Positions 9,172 through 19,178 of a DNA stretch of 64,000 nt are shown in pieces. This stretch comes from Planctomycetota bacterium (lineage in GTDB: Bacteria > Planctomycetota > Planctomycetia > Pirellulales > Pirellulaceae): contig JAPLNM010000043.1 in assembly GCA_026692845.1 (NCBI GenBank), positions 52,073-116,072 on the forward strand. The letters run 5' to 3'. The notes beneath the pieces are model-generated. The model worked only from the letters and a program-made list of their open reading frames with translations, had not been told where the DNA came from and ran no database searches. Both the position numbers and the translations under genes were made by a program. The stretch's first letter is position 1, and every line of letters starts with the position of its first letter.

Positions 9172-12100
9172 TCACTTGGACTGAAACATCGGTGCATTCG
9201 GATTGCCGCGAGAGAGCAAGTAAGCGATCAGGTCGAGCGCTTCGTCCTCGTTGAGTTTGTCCATCAGCTCGGCGGGCATGAGAGAAATCGCAGAGGTCTT
9301 CTCTTGCTCGATATCCTTGCGATCGACCGTAACGGTCTTGGTCGCATCTTCGGGATTGACAACGATCGTGACTTTGCCAGCTACATCGTTGACGATTCGA
9401 CCGGTGTGAACCGTGCCGTCTTCCATCTGCAAAACCATAGTTTTGTATTGGTCTGAGATGACTTGGCTGGGCCGAACCAACGCATCGATCAGGTCGTTGA
9501 CAGCAAATCGTCCGGCGGCTTGGGTCAAGTCTGGGCCGGTTGCCCCTCCGTCGCCACCGAATCGGTGGCAAATCACGCAGCGTGCAGCCGCGTACATGTT
9601 CTTGCCGTTTTCAAAGTTTCGGCCTTTCATTCGCTCGGAGGCGAGCTTGGCTAACGCTTCGGTCGTATAAGCCTTCCCTGGGCCTTTGGGCTCAGGCAGT
9701 GTTTTGGGCAACGGTGCGGGTTTACGAACCCCTAGGGCTTCCAGGACGAATCGCTCTTGGTCGCTCGACAGCGCGTAGGCATCGTTTGCAGCGTTGATCA
9801 GGAATTTTTCGTAGCTGTTTCCACCTTGCCATCGCTGGGCTTTTTCGAACCATTGGAAGTATTCTTTGCGTTGGTCGATACCCCACCCTTCTTTGAGGTT
9901 CCGCATCGAAAACGCCAAATGGAACTGCTGCAGGTCGGGTTGATTTTGGAGCATCGCCGCGATCGGTCCGCCATAGCCCTTGTTCCTCTGGAGGATCTCC
10001 GCAAAATCCGCCTCGGTCTTTTTGCGATCTTTCGCAAGCAAGGGCAAGGCCTTTTTCCCCAAAGTTGGCGATTGCAGGTAGGTCAGCAAGATCACCAGTT
10101 CGCGATCCATCAGGTCATCCCCGGAGGGGAAAAGCGGCTCGATTGCGCCGAGCAGAGAATCGCGTAGTGAGTCGTCGGTTTGTCCGAGTCGGATCAAAAC
10201 CAATTGAACAGCCCGCACCAGTTCGAGCCTCTGTTGGACCGACATGGCGGATAACTGGAGGGTTCCTAGTTGCATGAGCAACGGTTCTTTGAGTTCGGGA
10301 TTTCCCACACGTGCCAAACCGGCAACACCGGTGATGACCGTGTTAGCATCGGTGCTTTTGAGGACCATCGGAGCCCAACGCGAGGTCGGTACGCGTTCGA
10401 GCGCCACACGGGCGGCGTAACGTACATGGCGGTCGGTACTTCCGAGTTGCTTGACCAAATTCGCGACTGTCGCGTCATCCTTGTCCTGCGTGTTATGCAG
10501 TCCTTCGATCGTTCGACGCTGTGCTGTCGCATCGTTTAGCCCGATGTTCGCAGCCGGTGTGGTCGATTCGGGACCGACGTAGCGGACGCGATAGAGTTCC
10601 GATTGGGTGCCGCGGCCGCCGGCGGTGAAATACATGTGGCCGTCGTTTCCGATCGTCACATCGGTCAAGGGCAGGGGAGTGCGCGACAGGAACTCTTCTT
10701 TGGTTGCCGAATAGCTCGCACCGTTTGGTTCCGTATGGATCGCATACATCGTTCCGAACGTCCAGTCGCAGATGTACAAGGCACGTTGATACTTGGCTGG
10801 AAATTTCGCTCCGGTTCCAAACTCGACTCCCACCGGGGAGCCCGGCCCGATATTGACCAGGGCTGGCAAGCTATCGACGTAATACTCAGGCCACTTGCCC
10901 GTGCCGCTACGCCATCCAAATTCGCTACCGCTAGTTGCATGGACGACGCGGGTTGGGCGATACCATGGGGTTCCCATGTCCCATTCCATGTCGGCATCGT
11001 AAACGAACATTTCACCGGCCGAGTCGAAATCGAAATCGTATTGGTTTCGATACCCTACGGAGAACATTTCCCACTCTTTGCCTTCCGGGTCGGTTTTTGC
11101 AATCCAGCCCCCAGGAGCGACAATTCCCGCAGCGTGCCCGTTGGCGTCCCATTGGCGTGGGAGGAGCAAATCCTCATCCCAATTCGGCATGAGCCTACTG
11201 CTGTAGCCTTCGGGTAGCGTCGCTTGGAGCTGCTCGTTGCGAGCCCCGCCCATGGTTTGTGGAGGCGCGTTGGTTTTTCGGTCCATGGGAGGCTGGGTGT
11301 GGTTACCACAGCATACGTAAATCGACTTGCCATCGGGTGACAAACGCAGCGCGTGGGGTCCGTGCTCACCACCTCCACGGAGATCTTTGAGCTTTTTGAT
11401 TTCGTCGTATTGGTCGTCTCCATCGGTGTCTTTGAGCCGATACAATCCGCTTCCGATGCCACCGTTGACGCAGACATAAAGACTATCAAACGCACAGAGT
11501 AAGCCTTGGGCGGAAGAAATATTCAGCGGAATCCGCTCGACGATGGTCTCCTCTTGGGTCCCGGGCTTGGCAGGGGTTACGCGAAACAGACCCTTGTTGT
11601 CTTGGTCGCTGACGATCAGACGCCCTTTCGGATCGCTTGTGATGCAGACCCACGAGCCAAGTTCGTCTTTGGGGACTTGGAAGAGCTGGTCGATCACGAA
11701 TCCCGGTGGAATTGCGAATTCGCTGGAAGATCCGTTGGATTGTCCATCGAGAACTTCCCCCCAGGGTCCGTCGCCATACTTGGCGATAAGCTTGGCACCC
11801 TTCGTCTCGTTGGGTTTATCCTTAGGGGCAACTTGCCAGCTCGCATCGCTTGATACCGTTTGCACTTTGCTGTCTGCATCGACCCAAGCGAGCTTGGCGA
11901 CCAACGCGGCGATGCCTCCGGTGTTCGATACTTCGAAGGTCAGCTCGTTTTTACCGACGACCAACGCGTCGCTGGCGTCGAGTTTGAGCCCCTGCTCCCA
12001 AGCGTCGCTTTTTCCGAGCAATTTGCCGTTGAGCGTGACGGCCATCGCGTTGTCGGCCGAGGCGGCCAACCAAGCATGCGTTTTGCTCGAAACCTCGAAG

Positions 12101-12417
12101 GACTTTCGGATCACATAGCGTGTATCGGGGTTTTCCCCCCAAATCCAGCTCGGCCGTCCACCTTCTTTGAGCATTCTGTCTTTGAGCGAAGCCCCCTGTG
12201 CATTGGCGTTGGCTGCTATCTGAGCGACTCCTTGGATCGGGGCTGCTAGGGCCGCTTGGCGATAGACTTTAGGGGCTGTCTCTTGGGCCAAAGCTCGTTC
12301 GAATCCGACCATGGGTACCAAGGCGGGCACGAAGATGGCCAATTGAGCCAGCGTGCGAAAAAGAGTCAACGATGGAAATTGAAGTGACTGGGACATAAAG
12401 AGGTCAATACGACGCAT
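9172..12417 (-). CDS. Secreted PVC-type haem-binding protein: galactose-binding-like, beta-propeller, HEAT and cytochrome c domains
   Basis: A 1081-residue exported protein. A signal peptide (about residues 8-45) is followed by a beta-sandwich carbohydrate-binding-like domain (about 75-210), a sorbosone/glucose-dehydrogenase-like propeller seen in planctomycete membrane-bound dehydrogenases (about 240-620), a helical repeat region (about 640-860), and one C-terminal cytochrome c with CVICH near residue 955 (axial Met likely in the SLMPAEL segment). This layout is typical of the PVC superfamily. The proposed role is periplasmic oxidation of a sugar with electrons passed to the haem; substrate unknown. 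Translation may start at the ATG at 12396 instead. A 19-bp tandem duplication (9152-9188) covers the stop codon. Confidence 0.9.
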   Translation of the reverse strand: MRRIDLFMSQSLQFPSLTLFRTLAQLAIFVPALVPMVGFERALAQETAPKVYRQAALAAPIQGVAQIAANANAQGASLKDRMLKEGGRPSWIWGENPDTRYVIRKSFEVSSKTHAWLAASADNAMAVTLNGKLLGKSDAWEQGLKLDASDALVVGKNELTFEVSNTGGIAALVAKLAWVDADSKVQTVSSDASWQVAPKDKPNETKGAKLIAKYGDGPWGEVLDGQSNGSSSEFAIPPGFVIDQLFQVPKDELGSWVCITSDPKGRLIVSDQDNKGLFRVTPAKPGTQEETIVERIPLNISSAQGLLCAFDSLYVCVNGGIGSGLYRLKDTDGDDQYDEIKKLKDLRGGGEHGPHALRLSPDGKSIYVCCGNHTQPPMDRKTNAPPQTMGGARNEQLQATLPEGYSSRLMPNWDEDLLLPRQWDANGHAAGIVAPGGWIAKTDPEGKEWEMFSVGYRNQYDFDFDSAGEMFVYDADMEWDMGTPWYRPTRVVHATSGSEFGWRSGTGKWPEYYVDSLPALVNIGPGSPVGVEFGTGAKFPAKYQRALYICDWTFGTMYAIHTEPNGASYSATKEEFLSRTPLPLTDVTIGNDGHMYFTAGGRGTQSELYRVRYVGPESTTPAANIGLNDATAQRRTIEGLHNTQDKDDATVANLVKQLGSTDRHVRYAARVALERVPTSRWAPMVLKSTDANTVITGVAGLARVGNPELKEPLLMQLGTLQLSAMSVQQRLELVRAVQLVLIRLGQTDDSLRDSLLGAIEPLFPSGDDLMDRELVILLTYLQSPTLGKKALPLLAKDRKKTEADFAEILQRNKGYGGPIAAMLQNQPDLQQFHLAFSMRNLKEGWGIDQRKEYFQWFEKAQRWQGGNSYEKFLINAANDAYALSSDQERFVLEALGVRKPAPLPKTLPEPKGPGKAYTTEALAKLASERMKGRNFENGKNMYAAARCVICHRFGGDGGATGPDLTQAAGRFAVNDLIDALVRPSQVISDQYKTMVLQMEDGTVHTGRIVNDVAGKVTIVVNPEDATKTVTVDRKDIEQEKTSAISLMPAELMDKLNEDEALDLIAYLLSRGNPNAPMFQSK

Positions 12418-12710
12418 GAACGCACCAAGCGGCCGAAGAGGTAAAAAGGGCAGTGAGGGACTCCTTCAATGGAGTCCTTCGGATCGATATTAGTCTAACG
12501 CAAAAATGGGTTTCCTTGGTAGTCATCGCGTCCAATAAGCACCTTCCGAGCGAAAAGAATTCCTGCATTCTGTTTCTGGATGGGAAATTGATCTAGAATG
12601 GAGATCTACTTCAAGGACTAGGCCTTTAAGTACCCAGTTTAGGGTAGGGTCCCAAGTAAATCCTTATGGAATCCGAGCCATCCATCCCATGACCCACCGA
12701 TGAGGAACCC
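12418..12710. other. Divergent promoter region
   Basis: This 293-base gap separates the PVC-type haem gene (leftward) from the glucosamine-6-phosphate deaminase gene (rightward), so promoters for both should lie here. A small hairpin with 7-bp arms GGACTCC/GGAGTCC (12458-12477) lies in the leader of the leftward gene. No operator was recognised. Confidence 0.5.
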
Positions 12711-13508
12711 GTGCGAATTGTCGTTTGCGAATCCCCCGAGCAGGTAGCCAAAATCGCTTCTCAGGAGTCGATCGAGTATCTCGGGTTGGCCTGCTCACGA
12801 TCGGACCAAAACCACGAACCGATCGTGCTTGGGTTAGCTACAGGCAGCACGCCGCTTGGACTTTACCAGCAGTGGATCGAACGGTACCGCGCCGGGGAGA
12901 TTTCTTTCCGCAATGCCGTTTCGTTCAACCTCGATGAATACTGTGGTGTGGCTCCCGAAGACGTCCAGAGCTACCATCACTTCATGCAGGAGAACCTCTT
13001 CAAGCACGTTGACTTTTTGCCACAAAACACCCACCTTCCCAAAACCGATTGTTCGGACTTACCGGCAAGCGCCGAGGCTTATGAAATCGCGATCAGCCAA
13101 TCCGGAGGGATCGATCTACAGATCCTCGGCATCGGGACCCAAGGCCACATCGGCTTCAACGAGCTTGGCTCTTCCTTTTCCTCGGCCACCCGTGTCAAAA
13201 CCCTGACTGCGAAGACCAGAAAGGACAACGCAAGGTTCTTCGACTCACTCGAACATGTTCCCCAAATGGCCATCACCATGGGACTAGGTACGATCATGAA
13301 CGCCCGAGCAATCCTGCTGCTTGCAACCGGCTTGCACAAAGCCCAAACCATCCACGATACCGTCGAGGGACCCGTCACGGCCATGGTCCCGGCCTCCATC
13401 CTTCAATTCCATCCCAATGCGACACTCGTGCTCGACCATGCGGCTGCAAGCAAACTCGCGCACCTGGATTACTACTTGGACTGCGAAAGAAATCAACGAT
13501 CGCTATGA
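12711..13508 (+). CDS. nagB: Glucosamine-6-phosphate deaminase
   Basis: Converts glucosamine-6-phosphate to fructose-6-phosphate and ammonia. The 265-residue length matches NagB. Family segments are clear: GLATGSTPLGLY (phosphate binding, about 42-53), FNLDEYCG with its acidic catalytic residue (about 73-80), and GIGTQGHIGFNE (about 140-151). The start is GTG at 12711, with GAGGA ending 5 bases upstream. Its stop overlaps the ATG of the next gene (ATGA), so it is coupled to the glycoside hydrolase. It opens a run of genes for amino-sugar and sulfated-glycan use (12.7-20.3 kb). Confidence 0.93.
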   Translation: MRIVVCESPEQVAKIASQESIEYLGLACSRSDQNHEPIVLGLATGSTPLGLYQQWIERYRAGEISFRNAVSFNLDEYCGVAPEDVQSYHHFMQENLFKHVDFLPQNTHLPKTDCSDLPASAEAYEIAISQSGGIDLQILGIGTQGHIGFNELGSSFSSATRVKTLTAKTRKDNARFFDSLEHVPQMAITMGLGTIMNARAILLLATGLHKAQTIHDTVEGPVTAMVPASILQFHPNATLVLDHAAASKLAHLDYYLDCERNQRSL

Positions 13509-16258
13509 GCCCCTCGAATTATCACGATCAGACCGTCGAGCACTTGAGGCTCAAGCAATCGAGCGATCGCCATGCCAATTGGCAACGCTGGGGAACTTAT
13601 CTTTCGGAACGCCAATGGGGAACCGTACGCGAAGACTATTCGGACAACCAAGAGGCTTGGTTTTTCCTTCCTCACGATCATGCTCGCTCGCGAGCCTACC
13701 GATGGGGTGAAGACGGACTGATGGGAATCTGCGACCGGCAGGGGCGGCTATGCTTTTCCTTTGCCCTCTGGAACACGCGAGATCCGATCCTCAAGGAACG
13801 GCTATATGGACTATCTGGACCTGAGGGGAATCACGGCGAGGACGTCAAGGAGTCTTACTTCTATGTCGATGCGACTCCTACCTGCTCGTATGCCAAAGGG
13901 GTTTACAAATACCCCCAATCGCGATTCCCTTACGAACGACTCACGGATACCAATCGAGCCCGTTCTCGACTGGAACCGGAGTTCGAATTGGCCGACTCGG
14001 GTGCGTTCGACGAAAACGGATACTTCGATTGCCATATCGAGTACGCAAAGGAAACTCCAGACGATATTTTGATCCGACTGACGGTCCACAATTGTGGGAC
14101 AAGACCCGCGGTGATCCATCTGCTCCCGCAGCTATGGTTCCACAACTCTTGGGTTTGGGGTTGCACCCACGATGGGTGCGCTGCAAAACCCCGAATGCGG
14201 CTGATCTACCCTGAGAACGAACCGGGCGGGGTGGTTATTTGCGATCACGAAACCCTCGGGCACTTAGAGTTTCGCGTCCAAGACGAACTGGATTTGGAGA
14301 AACCTGAATGGCTATTTACCGAGAATGAGACGAACACCGCACGGCATCCCGGGGCGATGTCTGCTGGAAGCCACTTCAAGGACGCATTTCACGAGTACAT
14401 CGTTCAGGGGGACAAAAGCAAAGTCAATCCGAAACCTTTCGGAACCAAATGCGGCGCTCACTTCATGGTCATCGTTCATCCGAATCGACCGACCGTGCTG
14501 CGATGTCGCTTGACTGGCCTTGGTGAAAACACCAAACCCACGAGCGTTCCTCTCGTCGTCGAAAAAGCACCTCAAGACTACCAACCCCTTTCGATCATCG
14601 ACAAACGATTCGATGAGATCTTCGAGACCCGCAAGAAAGAAGCCGACGAATACTACCGAGCTTGCGTCCCGAAGGAACTCAACCAAGACGAGAGCTTGGT
14701 GGCAAGACAAGCTTACGCAGGGTTGATCTGGACCAAGCAGTTCTATTACTACGTCGTCGACGCTTGGATGCAAGGGGACCCTGAAGGCCGCCAACTTCCC
14801 GACGCACGCCTTCAAGGTCGAAACGCCGATTGGAAACATCTATTCAATCGAGACGTCATCAGCATGCCCGACAAATGGGAATACCCCTGGTATGCAGCTT
14901 GGGATCTAGCCTTCCACATGATTCCTATGTCGCGCATCGATCCGGAATTCGCCAAAAGCCAATTGCTCCTGTTCCTTCGCGAATGGTACATGCATCCCAA
15001 TGGCCAAATCCCAGCTTACGAATGGGCACTGAGCGACGTCAATCCCCCCGTGCACGCTTGGGCATGCTGGCAAGTCTACCAGCAGTCGGGAGATCGCGAA
15101 TTCCTGGCTCGAACCTTCCAAAAGCTCCTCCTGAATTTCACTTGGTGGGTCAATCGCAAAGACACCCGGGGCCAACACGTCTTCAGCGGAGGATTCCTTG
15201 GACTAGACAACATTGGAGTCTTCGACCGCAGTGCCCCGCTGCCCGGCGGCGGAATACTCGACCAAGCCGACGCGACAGCTTGGATGGCTTTCTACTGCGG
15301 TTGCATGCTGCAGATGGCTCTGGAATTGGCCGATGACTCCCAGGCCTATTCGGACATGGCCAGCAAGTTCTTCGAACACTATGTTGCGATCTCCGAAGCC
15401 ATGAACTCCCTTCACGGGACCGGCTTGTGGGAAGACAACGACGGATTCTATTACGACCATCTTTATCGAGAAGGAAAAAGCATTCCGCTCAAGGTCCGCT
15501 CGCTCGTCGGACTGATCCCCCTTTGCTCGAACGTTATTCTCTACGACTCGATCATCGAAAAACTCCCCGGCTTTAAGAACCGTATGAATTGGTTCCTGAG
15601 CAACAAACCGCACATGTCCAAGTACATGACTTACCTGGAGCAAAAATCCACCGAGGGTAGAACCGGTGGGATGCGGTTGCTGGCGATCCCTTCGACCGAC
15701 CGACTCAAGCGACTTTTAGCCTACATGCTTGATGAATCGGAGTTTTTATCTCCCTACGGCATTCGTTCTCTCTCAGCGGTCCATCAGGAAAAACCGTTCG
15801 TTTTCGAACATGTCGGTGGAACCAACTCCGTCGGTTACGTGCCAGGCGAAAGCAACTCAGGTATGTTCGGTGGCAACAGCAACTGGAGAGGACCGGTTTG
15901 GTTTCCATTGAACTACTTGATCGTCGCCTCGCTGCGATCCTACCATGAATACTATGGCGATAGCTTCACCATGGAATGTCCGACCGGATCTGGCCAACAC
16001 CGAAACCTCAAAGAAATCGCTGACGAAATCGAGCGCCGACTCGTACAACTGTTTCTCAAGGACTCCGACGGCCGTCGACCCTGCCATGGCCAAGACCCAC
16101 GCTACTCGAAAGATTCTCACTGGCAGGACCTTGTTCTGTTTTACGAATACTTTCACGGGGACAATGGAAGCGGTCTAGGAGCAAGCCATCAAACCGGATG
16201 GACGGCGCTGGTGTCGACGATCCTCGAGCACCAAGCCGCATGCCGAAGCAACCCCTGA
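13505..16258 (+). CDS. MGH1/GH63-like glycoside hydrolase
   Basis: A 917-residue protein of the MGH1-type/GH63-like (alpha/alpha)6-barrel hydrolase family, often annotated glucosidase. An N-terminal beta-sandwich (begins WGEDGLMGICDR, about residues 60-300) precedes the toroid from about 390, with family stretches such as NRDVISMPDKWEYPWYAAWD and the late WRGPVWFPLNYL. Relatives hydrolyse alpha-glucosides, mannosylglycerate or glucosylglycerate; the substrate cannot be read from sequence. No signal peptide is visible, so it is probably cytosolic, acting on imported or storage sugar. Its start overlaps nagB by 4 bases and a sulfatase follows after 29 bases. Confidence 0.85.
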   Translation: MSPSNYHDQTVEHLRLKQSSDRHANWQRWGTYLSERQWGTVREDYSDNQEAWFFLPHDHARSRAYRWGEDGLMGICDRQGRLCFSFALWNTRDPILKERLYGLSGPEGNHGEDVKESYFYVDATPTCSYAKGVYKYPQSRFPYERLTDTNRARSRLEPEFELADSGAFDENGYFDCHIEYAKETPDDILIRLTVHNCGTRPAVIHLLPQLWFHNSWVWGCTHDGCAAKPRMRLIYPENEPGGVVICDHETLGHLEFRVQDELDLEKPEWLFTENETNTARHPGAMSAGSHFKDAFHEYIVQGDKSKVNPKPFGTKCGAHFMVIVHPNRPTVLRCRLTGLGENTKPTSVPLVVEKAPQDYQPLSIIDKRFDEIFETRKKEADEYYRACVPKELNQDESLVARQAYAGLIWTKQFYYYVVDAWMQGDPEGRQLPDARLQGRNADWKHLFNRDVISMPDKWEYPWYAAWDLAFHMIPMSRIDPEFAKSQLLLFLREWYMHPNGQIPAYEWALSDVNPPVHAWACWQVYQQSGDREFLARTFQKLLLNFTWWVNRKDTRGQHVFSGGFLGLDNIGVFDRSAPLPGGGILDQADATAWMAFYCGCMLQMALELADDSQAYSDMASKFFEHYVAISEAMNSLHGTGLWEDNDGFYYDHLYREGKSIPLKVRSLVGLIPLCSNVILYDSIIEKLPGFKNRMNWFLSNKPHMSKYMTYLEQKSTEGRTGGMRLLAIPSTDRLKRLLAYMLDESEFLSPYGIRSLSAVHQEKPFVFEHVGGTNSVGYVPGESNSGMFGGNSNWRGPVWFPLNYLIVASLRSYHEYYGDSFTMECPTGSGQHRNLKEIADEIERRLVQLFLKDSDGRRPCHGQDPRYSKDSHWQDLVLFYEYFHGDNGSGLGASHQTGWTALVSTILEHQAACRSNP

Positions 16259-16287
16259 GCTCCTTTCGAAACCCCACACGATCTCCA

Positions 16288-17964
16288 ATGATTGATCTGA
16301 TTCGTCCCGTGCATTGCGCTTGCTTAGCGTTTCTAGTCTGCCTTGGCTCGATGGCCATGGCCCAAGAACCCACCAATTTTCTGGTCATCCTTTGCGATGA
16401 CTTAGGCTACAGCGACCTGGGCTGTTATGGTAGCGAAATCGACACCCCACAGCTCGATGCGATCGCCGCTTCGGGACGGCGGCATTCGCAGTTTTACAAC
16501 ACCGCACGATGTTGGCCCACACGAGGCGCATTGCTCACAGGATACTACGCTCAGCAAATCCGCAGAGATACCGTCCCCGGAGTCAAAAGTGGTGGCCAAG
16601 GGCAACGACCTTCCTGGGCGAAACTGATCCCTGAGAGACTGGCCTCTTACGGATACCATTCCTATCACTCAGGCAAATGGCACGTCGATGGCCTTCCGAC
16701 GAAAAACGGATTCGAAAAATCCTATAGCCTACAAGACCACGATCGACACTTTGCGCCCAAGAATCACACACTCGACGACAAGCCACTGCCAGCCATAACG
16801 GCCCAGGAGGATTACTATTCGAGCACCCATATCGCTTCGATGGCCATCGACCAGTTGCGGTACCACCAAACGAGCCATCCGGGCAAACCCTTCTTTTCGT
16901 ATGTCGCGTTCACCGCCCCCCATTTTCCGCTCCAAGCACCCAAGGAATTGGTCGAGAAATACAAAGCACGCTACCGTGTGGGTTGGGATCAAATACGACG
17001 CGAGCGATGGGCGAAAATGCAAACGCTTGGGCTCGGCGGCTCGGTACAAAAACCTAGCCTGGTCGAGTCCCAAGTCGGACCTCCTTACGACTTTCCAGAA
17101 GCGATGGAAAAGCTCGGGTCCGACGAGGTCAATCGTCCCGTCCCCTGGGACTCCCTGGGAGATACGCAGCGAGAGTTTCAGGCCAATAAAATGGCTGTCC
17201 ATGCGGCGATGATCGATTCGATGGATACGCAGATCGGACGCATATTCGATTTCCTCAAAGCCGACCCTATGCGTTGGGAAAACACTCTGGTGATGTTCCT
17301 TTCGGACAACGGAGCAAGCGCCGAGATCATGGTCCGAGGCGATGGCCACAATCCACAATCAACGCCAGGAGCCGCGGACTCCTACCTGTGTTTAGGTCCT
17401 GGTTGGTCGAGCGTTTCGAACACCCCCTTTCGAAGGCACAAAACCTGGGTGCACGAAGGAGGAATCGCTACGCCGATGATCGTGCATTGGCCCGCGCGAG
17501 TTCACGCTGCATTCGAGCCTATCGCAAGTCCTGGGCATGTCGTCGACGTTGCACCGACCATTCTTCAAATCGCCGCAAATCAAATCGCTGCAAATCAAAC
17601 CCCAGTCATCAACGAACCTGGAACGGGTCCAAGCCTGTCAGGACAAAGTCTTGTCCCGCAATGGACCGGTCCCAACGGGAACTCAGAACCTCTTGAACGC
17701 CGCGTTCTATGGTGGCAACACGAGGGCAATCGTGCCTTGCGCGACGGCGATTGGAAAATCGTCGCTTCCGGAAAAAAAGCACCATGGGAGCTTTATGATT
17801 TAGCGAATGATCGCTCAGAAACGATAAACCTAGCGAACGACCGGCCGCAAGTTCTGGAAGGATTGGTTAAAAAATGGAATGCGTTGACCGATCTTTTTGC
17901 GGCCCAAGCCACTGCGGTCGAAGGCACAATGCCTGACGAACTCCCTGACGAACTCAAAGAGTAG
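16288..17964 (+). CDS. Secreted sulfatase, family S1
   Basis: A 558-residue type I sulfatase that hydrolyses sulfate esters. A signal peptide (residues 1-25, cleavage after MAMA) is followed by the metal-binding ILCDDLGYSDLGCYG and the formylglycine site CWPTRGALLTG, in which Cys would be oxidised by a formylglycine-generating enzyme not encoded here. The GKWHVDG and LFLSDNGAS motifs are also present. I chose the ATG at 16288 because it gives a normal signal peptide; longer starts (16198, 16240) overlap the hydrolase gene. A 15-bp tandem repeat (17566-17595) encodes QIAANQIAANQ. Placement between nagB, a GlcNAc kinase gene and an HGSNAT-like gene suggests a sulfated amino-sugar polymer as substrate (inference). 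Confidence 0.93.
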   Translation: MIDLIRPVHCACLAFLVCLGSMAMAQEPTNFLVILCDDLGYSDLGCYGSEIDTPQLDAIAASGRRHSQFYNTARCWPTRGALLTGYYAQQIRRDTVPGVKSGGQGQRPSWAKLIPERLASYGYHSYHSGKWHVDGLPTKNGFEKSYSLQDHDRHFAPKNHTLDDKPLPAITAQEDYYSSTHIASMAIDQLRYHQTSHPGKPFFSYVAFTAPHFPLQAPKELVEKYKARYRVGWDQIRRERWAKMQTLGLGGSVQKPSLVESQVGPPYDFPEAMEKLGSDEVNRPVPWDSLGDTQREFQANKMAVHAAMIDSMDTQIGRIFDFLKADPMRWENTLVMFLSDNGASAEIMVRGDGHNPQSTPGAADSYLCLGPGWSSVSNTPFRRHKTWVHEGGIATPMIVHWPARVHAAFEPIASPGHVVDVAPTILQIAANQIAANQTPVINEPGTGPSLSGQSLVPQWTGPNGNSEPLERRVLWWQHEGNRALRDGDWKIVASGKKAPWELYDLANDRSETINLANDRPQVLEGLVKKWNALTDLFAAQATAVEGTMPDELPDELKE

Positions 17965-18055
17965 TGCTCAGCACCAAAGCTCGTTCCATTTCACTACGGT
18001 TCAAGTCGACGACGGTTGAAGTCAATGAGGTTGGAGTCAAAAAGGCCCAAAAAAT

Positions 18056-19165
18056 ATGGTTCATGATTCGCCAGAACGATTGATTATTGGAGTGGACGCT
18101 GGTGGGTCGAAAACCAAAGCGTGCTTGGCTTTATCCAAGCCGCCGAGCTCTGCGGGAAGATCGTCGAGCGAGTCGAGCTCGGATTGGACCCAGACGTTGC
18201 GGGTGATCGGAACCGGAGAAGCCGGCCCGGGAAATCCTCGCTCGGTGGGATTTGATACGGTATACGTGAACTTGCTCGAGGCCATCTCCCAAGCGTTCCA
18301 AAATGCTGGGGTTGCGCAGGCCAAAGCCGACGCGATTTGCGTTAGTATGGCTGGTGTAGGGCAAGCCGATCAGCGGACACCGGTGGCCCGGTGGGTTGAA
18401 CAAGCGAACTTGGCCGACCGCATTCGGGTGAGCGAAGATGTTACGCCAATCCGATGGGCAGCTCTTTGGGAAACTCGGCTTTTGAACGATTCCTTGCTGC
18501 ATACCCAGGGAAAACGGCTGTGGAACAATAGCGTAACTTTGATTTCGGGAACTGGATCGATTGTTTCGGCGACCCGAGACGAAATGCGTGAATCAACCGG
18601 CGAGACCGATCCTCTGGTCGAGGTTCCCTTGCACTCAGCGCGCGTCGGTGGATGGGGATACCTGCTTGGGGATGAAGGGAGTGGATTCGCGATCGGACTT
18701 TCGGCGCTCAAAGAGGTCTGCCGGGCCCACGACGCGGGCGACGAGTTTTCTCCTTTGCACCGTGCGGTGCTCAAGGAGCTAGGATGCGACGGCGCGATCG
18801 ATTTGATTCCCAGGATCTACACCCAACCGATTCCCCGACCCAAGATCGCAAGCTTGTACCAAACCGTCGTCCAATTTGCCTCGAGCGATCTTATTGCCAG
18901 CAAGTTGCTTGAATACGCATCGCTCGATTTGGCTGAATTGATTGTTTCAGGAGCCAGCCGAATCGGGCTGCAACCGGGCCAATATGGATTGGCCTTCAGT
19001 GGCGGAACACTCACGGGTAAATCCCCTTTGGTGCCGACGATCCTCAGGCATTTGGAACGAATGCAAATGGGCCCGGCATTGAGCCACCAAGTCAGCGATC
19101 CGGTCATCGGCGCGGTGGTTATGGCGTCGATGCTAGACGATTCGCCCGCAAGTCGGGTCGAGTAA
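18056..19165 (+). CDS. N-acetylglucosamine kinase-like protein (BadF/BadG/BcrA/BcrD ATPase family)
   Basis: An ASKHA-fold sugar kinase of 369 residues. The phosphate-1 motif is IGVDAGGSKTKACLA (about 9-23) and the phosphate-2/adenosine region includes LISGTGSIV (about 162-170) and GWGYLLGDEGSGFAIG (about 198-213). The GDEGSG stretch is characteristic of GlcNAc kinases in this family. It would phosphorylate GlcNAc released by glycan breakdown and, with a deacetylase and NagB, feed glycolysis; no deacetylase (NagA) gene is seen in this window. It starts 91 bases after the sulfatase and is followed closely by the membrane acetyltransferase, consistent with one pathway. Confidence 0.88.
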   Translation: MVHDSPERLIIGVDAGGSKTKACLALSKPPSSAGRSSSESSSDWTQTLRVIGTGEAGPGNPRSVGFDTVYVNLLEAISQAFQNAGVAQAKADAICVSMAGVGQADQRTPVARWVEQANLADRIRVSEDVTPIRWAALWETRLLNDSLLHTQGKRLWNNSVTLISGTGSIVSATRDEMRESTGETDPLVEVPLHSARVGGWGYLLGDEGSGFAIGLSALKEVCRAHDAGDEFSPLHRAVLKELGCDGAIDLIPRIYTQPIPRPKIASLYQTVVQFASSDLIASKLLEYASLDLAELIVSGASRIGLQPGQYGLAFSGGTLTGKSPLVPTILRHLERMQMGPALSHQVSDPVIGAVVMASMLDDSPASRVE

Positions 19166-19178
19166 ATCAACCGATTCA